Of a stretch of 10,276 nucleotides of DNA, positions 8,049 to 10,276 are shown one piece after another. Every line of letters begins with the position of its first letter. The first letter of the stretch is position 1. The stretch spans positions 1 through 10,276 of the forward strand of contig DPVV01000294.1 in NCBI GenBank assembly GCA_003526525.1, in the 5' to 3' direction. A model generated the notes under the pieces. It was not told where the DNA came from and did not search any database. It saw only the letters and a program-made list of their open reading frames with translations. The stretch is from Lachnoclostridium phytofermentans. GTDB taxonomy: Bacteria; Bacillota; Clostridia; Lachnospirales; Lachnospiraceae. Made by a program: the position numbers and the translations under genes.

Positions 8049-8160
8049 TTAAGACGATTTATTACAGAGCGCGTTTAAACCTAAGTAGATTAGAAGATAC
8101 TTCTTACTATACATGGACTTTAGTTTTCTGAACACTTAGTCCAGCTTATATTTAATGAAA

Positions 8161-8235
8161 AGAAATCCCATAGAGTTAACCGACCGATAAGAAACGAAGG
8201 TTTCATAACAAATGGTTAACTTTATGGGATTTTCT
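8161..8235 (+). terminator. long 19-bp stem-loop, probable (bidirectional) terminator
   Basis: Arms at 8163-8181 and 8214-8232 are complementary over 19 positions, with a single G-U pair and no mismatch; with a one-base bulge the stem extends to AGA/TCT at the ends. The loop holds a small GAAAC/GTTTC hairpin (8191-8204). GGGATTTTCT on the 3' side supplies a short T-run, and the other strand offers ATTTCTTTTC. It lies 113 bases after the autolysin stop and is likely its terminator. Such symmetry would also suit a small mobile inverted-repeat element. Confidence 0.55.
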
Positions 8236-8244
8236 AAAAACGAG

Positions 8245-8343
8245 AGGAGAAAGAGTGAAAGATTTAATCTTTCACTCAACAAGTTTGTGCTGCGCCAAAC
8301 TTGAGCCATTAGCTGCTCCTAAAAGATAGTCGCAGCATGGAGG
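8245..8343 (+). promoter_or_regulatory. structured 5' leader of the cohesin-like gene
   Basis: Several inverted repeats are packed ahead of the start codon. A 25-base palindrome (arms 8253-8264 and 8266-8277) is followed by CAAGTTTG/CAAACTTG (8280-8287 and 8296-8303, eight-base loop), then GCTGC/GCAGC (8312-8316 and 8332-8336). TGCTGCG in the second loop (8288-8294) is fully complementary to CGCAGCA at 8331-8337, an alternative fold. CTCCT at 8316-8320 can pair with AGGAG at 8245-8249 or, by four bases, with the Shine-Dalgarno GGAGG at 8339-8343. The repeats are seen directly; control of translation is inference. It matches no riboswitch class I know. Confidence 0.45.
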
Positions 8344-8349
8344 CTAACT

Positions 8350-9600
8350 ATGAAAATATGGTATAAAAAAAGCATATTATCTGCTATCTGTTTACTACTA
8401 GGGTTTTTGTTAATGAATATTCCAAGTATAAACAGTATGGCTGCGAGTGCAACGATAAAAATTGAGGTACCAAATGATGAGGTTGATAAGGGAGAAGAAT
8501 TTAAGATAACAATTGTAATCGCATCAGATAGTATTCTTGGTGATTTTGAAGGTTACCTTTCCTATAATGCAGAAATCATAGAATTTATATCTGGTCCATC
8601 CTGTGTTTCTGGTGGGAATGGGATGCTTCGATTTATGGACACGAATGCATCTTCCTCAGATGGTGAAAGAAGATATGTTCTGCGTTTTAAAGCCTTAGAA
8701 GTGGGGAATTGTCAGCTATTAATGACTGGAAATCCAATTGCTTATGAGTTCGAAACAGGAGATCCGATGTCAGTGTCTGCATATTCTGGGAGCGTTACAA
8801 TTCGCGCCAAGGAGGCTGCTTCAAAGAATACAAATTTAGCAATGTTAAAAGTAAGTCCTGGTACGTTAACTCCTTCTTTTAAGTCTACCGTTAAAGAGTA
8901 TAGTATTATGGTTGGACCTGAAACAGAGAAAATCATAATTAGTGCAATACCTGAGGATACCGCTGCAACAGTGGGGATATCAGGCAATGACGCCCTAAAG
9001 ATTGGTAATAATACGATTGTGATAACTGTTACAGCGCAGAGCGGAAATACGGACGAGTATCGAATCCAAGTATTAAAAGAAGAAAGTAATCAACAAGTGG
9101 AAGAGATACCAAATGAAGGAGGAGATTCTCCTAATTTAAAAGCGGTGAGAGATGCAGGAAAGACAACGATATTCGGTCAATTTAAGTATACTGTAGTTTC
9201 GGATGATAGCAATATTATCATACCAAAAGGATATGTAAAGAGTAGTATTCTTGTGGATGGCTGCACGATTCCAATTTATCAAAAGAAAGACAGTTTAAAA
9301 GAGGATTATTTACTAATGATTCTTGAAAATCAATTTGGGAATACTTCTCTTTATCGATATGATCGTACAGAGAAAACGATTCAACTTTATACAGAGCAAT
9401 CAATTACGGAAAGAGAGGATATCTCACCTGTTACAAGCAATAATCTGGAGTTAAAAGTCCAGAAAAAAGAATTTGAAGAGAAAATAAGTCAATTAACTAT
9501 CGTTATTATTGTACTGTGTGGCATTTGCGCCATACTATTGATAGGTATCGTTCGCTTAATGCTTCGAATGAAAACCAATCAAGAGGATGATTTATTTTAG
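8350..9600 (+). CDS. membrane-anchored surface protein with cohesin-like and cadherin-like domains
   Basis: A 416-residue protein probably displayed on the outer face of the membrane. Residues 1-31 form a signal peptide (KIWYKK, hydrophobic core, cleavage near NSMA-A). Residues 34-152 look like a cohesin-type beta-sandwich: start IKIEVPNDEVDKGEEF, then GDFEGYLSYNAEIIEF and LRFKALEVG. Residues 160-244 are a cadherin-like beta-sandwich (LAMLKVSPGTLTPSF to EYRIQVLKE). Residues 275-350 are a conserved-looking region (FGQFKYTVVSDD, IPIYQKKD, LYRYDRTEKTIQLY) I cannot name. A hydrophobic helix at 382-401 with positive residues after it gives N-out, C-in topology and a short acidic tail. GGAGG lies six bases before the ATG. 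No dockerin, sortase motif or catalytic domain is seen, so a binding or scaffold role is inferred. The shared cadherin-like module links it to the upstream autolysin. Confidence 0.75.
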   Translation: MKIWYKKSILSAICLLLGFLLMNIPSINSMAASATIKIEVPNDEVDKGEEFKITIVIASDSILGDFEGYLSYNAEIIEFISGPSCVSGGNGMLRFMDTNASSSDGERRYVLRFKALEVGNCQLLMTGNPIAYEFETGDPMSVSAYSGSVTIRAKEAASKNTNLAMLKVSPGTLTPSFKSTVKEYSIMVGPETEKIIISAIPEDTAATVGISGNDALKIGNNTIVITVTAQSGNTDEYRIQVLKEESNQQVEEIPNEGGDSPNLKAVRDAGKTTIFGQFKYTVVSDDSNIIIPKGYVKSSILVDGCTIPIYQKKDSLKEDYLLMILENQFGNTSLYRYDRTEKTIQLYTEQSITEREDISPVTSNNLELKVQKKEFEEKISQLTIVIIVLCGICAILLIGIVRLMLRMKTNQEDDLF

Positions 9601-9614
9601 CCAAATTGTATCAG

Positions 9615-9643
9615 TTGACAAATGAATCATAGTGTTATAGTAT
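9615..9643 (+). promoter_or_regulatory. promoter of the GntR regulator gene
   Basis: A consensus -35 TTGACA (9615-9620) is separated by exactly 17 bases from TAGTAT (9638-9643, 4 of 6 to TATAAT). Transcription would begin around 9650, giving a leader of about 50 bases. It begins 14 bases after the stop of the cohesin-like gene, and no terminator is visible in between, so read-through from that gene is possible. Confidence 0.65.
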
Positions 9644-9653
9644 GAATATAACA
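9633..9653 (+). promoter_or_regulatory. 21-bp inverted repeat over the -10 box, probable GntR operator
   Basis: TGTTATA (9633-9639) and TATAACA (9647-9653) are perfect inverted seven-base arms around a seven-base centre, and the -10 hexamer lies within the site. GntR-family repressors bind such palindromes and commonly repress their own promoter. That this particular protein binds here is inference from position and symmetry. Confidence 0.6.
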
Positions 9654-9685
9654 GATATAACTTCGAGAACACGTTGTAATACAGC

Positions 9686-9695
9686 AAGGGGGTGA
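9686..9695 (+). promoter_or_regulatory. ribosome binding site fixing a GTG start at 9701
   Basis: AAGGGGGTGA matches the ideal AAGGAGGTGA with one change. Its core GGGGG (9688-9692) lies eight bases before GTG 9701. The alternative in-frame GTG at 9692 overlaps this site and cannot be used with it. Confidence 0.75.
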
Positions 9696-9700
9696 AGAAT

Positions 9701-10081
9701 GTGATTGTAACCATTGACTTTAATAGTGATGAAGCAATTTACATTCAATTAAGAAATCAAATAATCCTGGGAATTGCAACCTCAGAGATCAGAGAAGGGG
9801 ATAATCTCCCGTCTGTGAGAGAATTAGCAGAAAATATAGGAATTAATATGCATACAGTAAACAAAGCCTACACTATTTTAAAACAGGAGGGCTTTGTAAA
9901 ACTTGACCGAAGAAGAGGAGCTGTAATCGCACTCGATTACGATAAAATTGCAGCTATTGCTGAACTTAAGAGTCAGATGAGAGTGATTTTAGCACAGGCC
10001 ATCTGTAAAGATATCAGTTGTGAGGAAATTCATGAGCTGATGGACAGTATCATGAGAGAGTTCTCCAGTGATTCCAGATAG
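9701..10081 (+). CDS. GntR family transcriptional regulator, YtrA type
   Basis: A small cytoplasmic DNA-binding repressor of 126 residues from the GTG at 9701, giving an N-terminus MIVTIDFNSDEAIYIQL. Residues about 12-75 form the GntR winged helix-turn-helix: IYIQLRNQI, LPSVRELAENIGIN (recognition helix region), HTVNKAYTILKQEGFV and a wing containing RRRGAVI. The remaining 50 or so residues are a short helical tail, as in the YtrA subfamily, with no FCD, UTRA or aminotransferase effector domain. No ligand can be deduced. It sits behind a palindromic operator and is followed after 10 bases by a zinc-ribbon gene, so self-regulation of a small operon is likely. YtrA regulators usually accompany ABC transporters; none is visible, though genes may follow beyond the window. 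Confidence 0.88.
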   Translation: MIVTIDFNSDEAIYIQLRNQIILGIATSEIREGDNLPSVRELAENIGINMHTVNKAYTILKQEGFVKLDRRRGAVIALDYDKIAAIAELKSQMRVILAQAICKDISCEEIHELMDSIMREFSSDSR

Positions 10082-10086
10082 GAGGT
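10080..10086 (+). promoter_or_regulatory. ribosome binding site of the zinc-ribbon gene, overlapping the gntR stop
   Basis: AGGAGGT begins within the TAG stop of the regulator gene and lies five bases before the ATG at 10092. This arrangement implies co-transcription and efficient re-initiation of translation. Confidence 0.8.
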
Positions 10087-10091
10087 AAACT

Positions 10092-10268
10092 ATGTTATGT
10101 GATATTTGCGGGAAGAAAGAAGCGAAAATCTACTATACGGAAATCATCAACGGAAAGAAAACAGAACAGCATCTGTGTTCCGAATGCGCTGCTAAAAACA
10201 GTTCATTTCTAAATTTTCCACAGGGAGATGGTAGTTATCCCACTTTAGGCGGAATGTTATTTGGATAA
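10092..10268 (+). CDS. short McsA-like double-CXXC zinc-ribbon protein, possibly truncated
   Basis: A 58-residue protein beginning MLCDICGKKEAKIYYTEI, with CXXC pairs at C3/C6 and C29/C32 and HLCSECA between them and the tail. This is the pattern of the N-terminal zinc-binding part of McsA/UVR-motif proteins, which are usually about 150-180 residues and activate the arginine kinase McsB in the CtsR-ClpC stress system. The reading frame closes at TAA 10266-10268, eight bases before the window edge, just after TLGGMLFG, so the linker and UVR motif are missing. Shifting one base at the TTT before the stop would read on as LDNLI, so a frameshift at the edge is possible. It could also be a genuine stand-alone zinc ribbon. 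Translation is likely coupled to the GntR gene. The domain is clear; the function is inferred. Confidence 0.65.
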   Translation: MLCDICGKKEAKIYYTEIINGKKTEQHLCSECAAKNSSFLNFPQGDGSYPTLGGMLFG

Positions 10269-10276
10269 CTTGATAG

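Noticed and set aside
2303..9403. Minus-strand ORFs of 60-120 codons opposite purD, the autolysin and the cohesin-like gene
   Set aside because: All but one short end lie inside strongly supported + strand genes, none has a convincing ribosome binding site or recognisable domain, and the Val/Gly-rich one at 6215-6469 is just the antisense of the Pro/Thr linker.

Overview
The window looks like chromosomal DNA from a low-GC, Gram-positive anaerobe of the Clostridia, most probably Lachnospiraceae and close to Lachnoclostridium (Clostridium) phytofermentans. The grounds are the AT-rich intergenic DNA, strong AGGAGG-type ribosome binding sites, the purM-purN overlap, clostridial-style SH3-rich cell-wall hydrolases with Pro/Thr linkers, and a cohesin-like protein with a membrane anchor. 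The species assignment is inference. All genes recognised are on the + strand.

Region 1 (1-496): no large gene. It holds a perfect TATAAT box, a ribosome binding site and an 18-codon hydrophobic small ORF, then a hairpin with a T-run, then an AT-rich leader with a plausible purM promoter.

Region 2 (497-3626): three de novo purine genes. purM (AIR synthetase) overlaps purN (GAR formyltransferase) by 7 bases; after a 215-base gap comes purD (GAR synthetase). They supply steps 5, 3 and 2 of IMP synthesis. purH, often found between purN and purD in Firmicutes, is absent here.

Region 3 (3627-4235): a long gene-free spacer with three 13-bp tandem repeats just after the purD stop, a rho-independent terminator, and four 34-bp tandem repeats upstream of the next gene.

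Region 4 (4236-9600): two exported surface proteins. The first is a 1270-residue autolysin-type protein with about eight bacterial SH3-like repeats in A-B pairs, Pro/Thr and acidic linkers, a glucosaminidase domain and a C-terminal cadherin-like beta-sandwich. The second is a 416-residue membrane protein with a cohesin-like domain, the same kind of cadherin-like domain, a juxtamembrane domain I cannot name and a C-terminal membrane helix. The 301-base spacer between them contains a 19-bp stem-loop, a 25-base palindrome and further inverted repeats reaching the ribosome binding site of the second gene, so it may be a structured leader.

Region 5 (9601-10276): a short YtrA-type GntR repressor behind a TTGACA promoter whose -10 region lies in a perfect inverted repeat (probable operator), followed 10 bases later by a 58-residue double-CXXC protein resembling the N-terminus of McsA. 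The two look like a self-regulated operon that may continue beyond the window.
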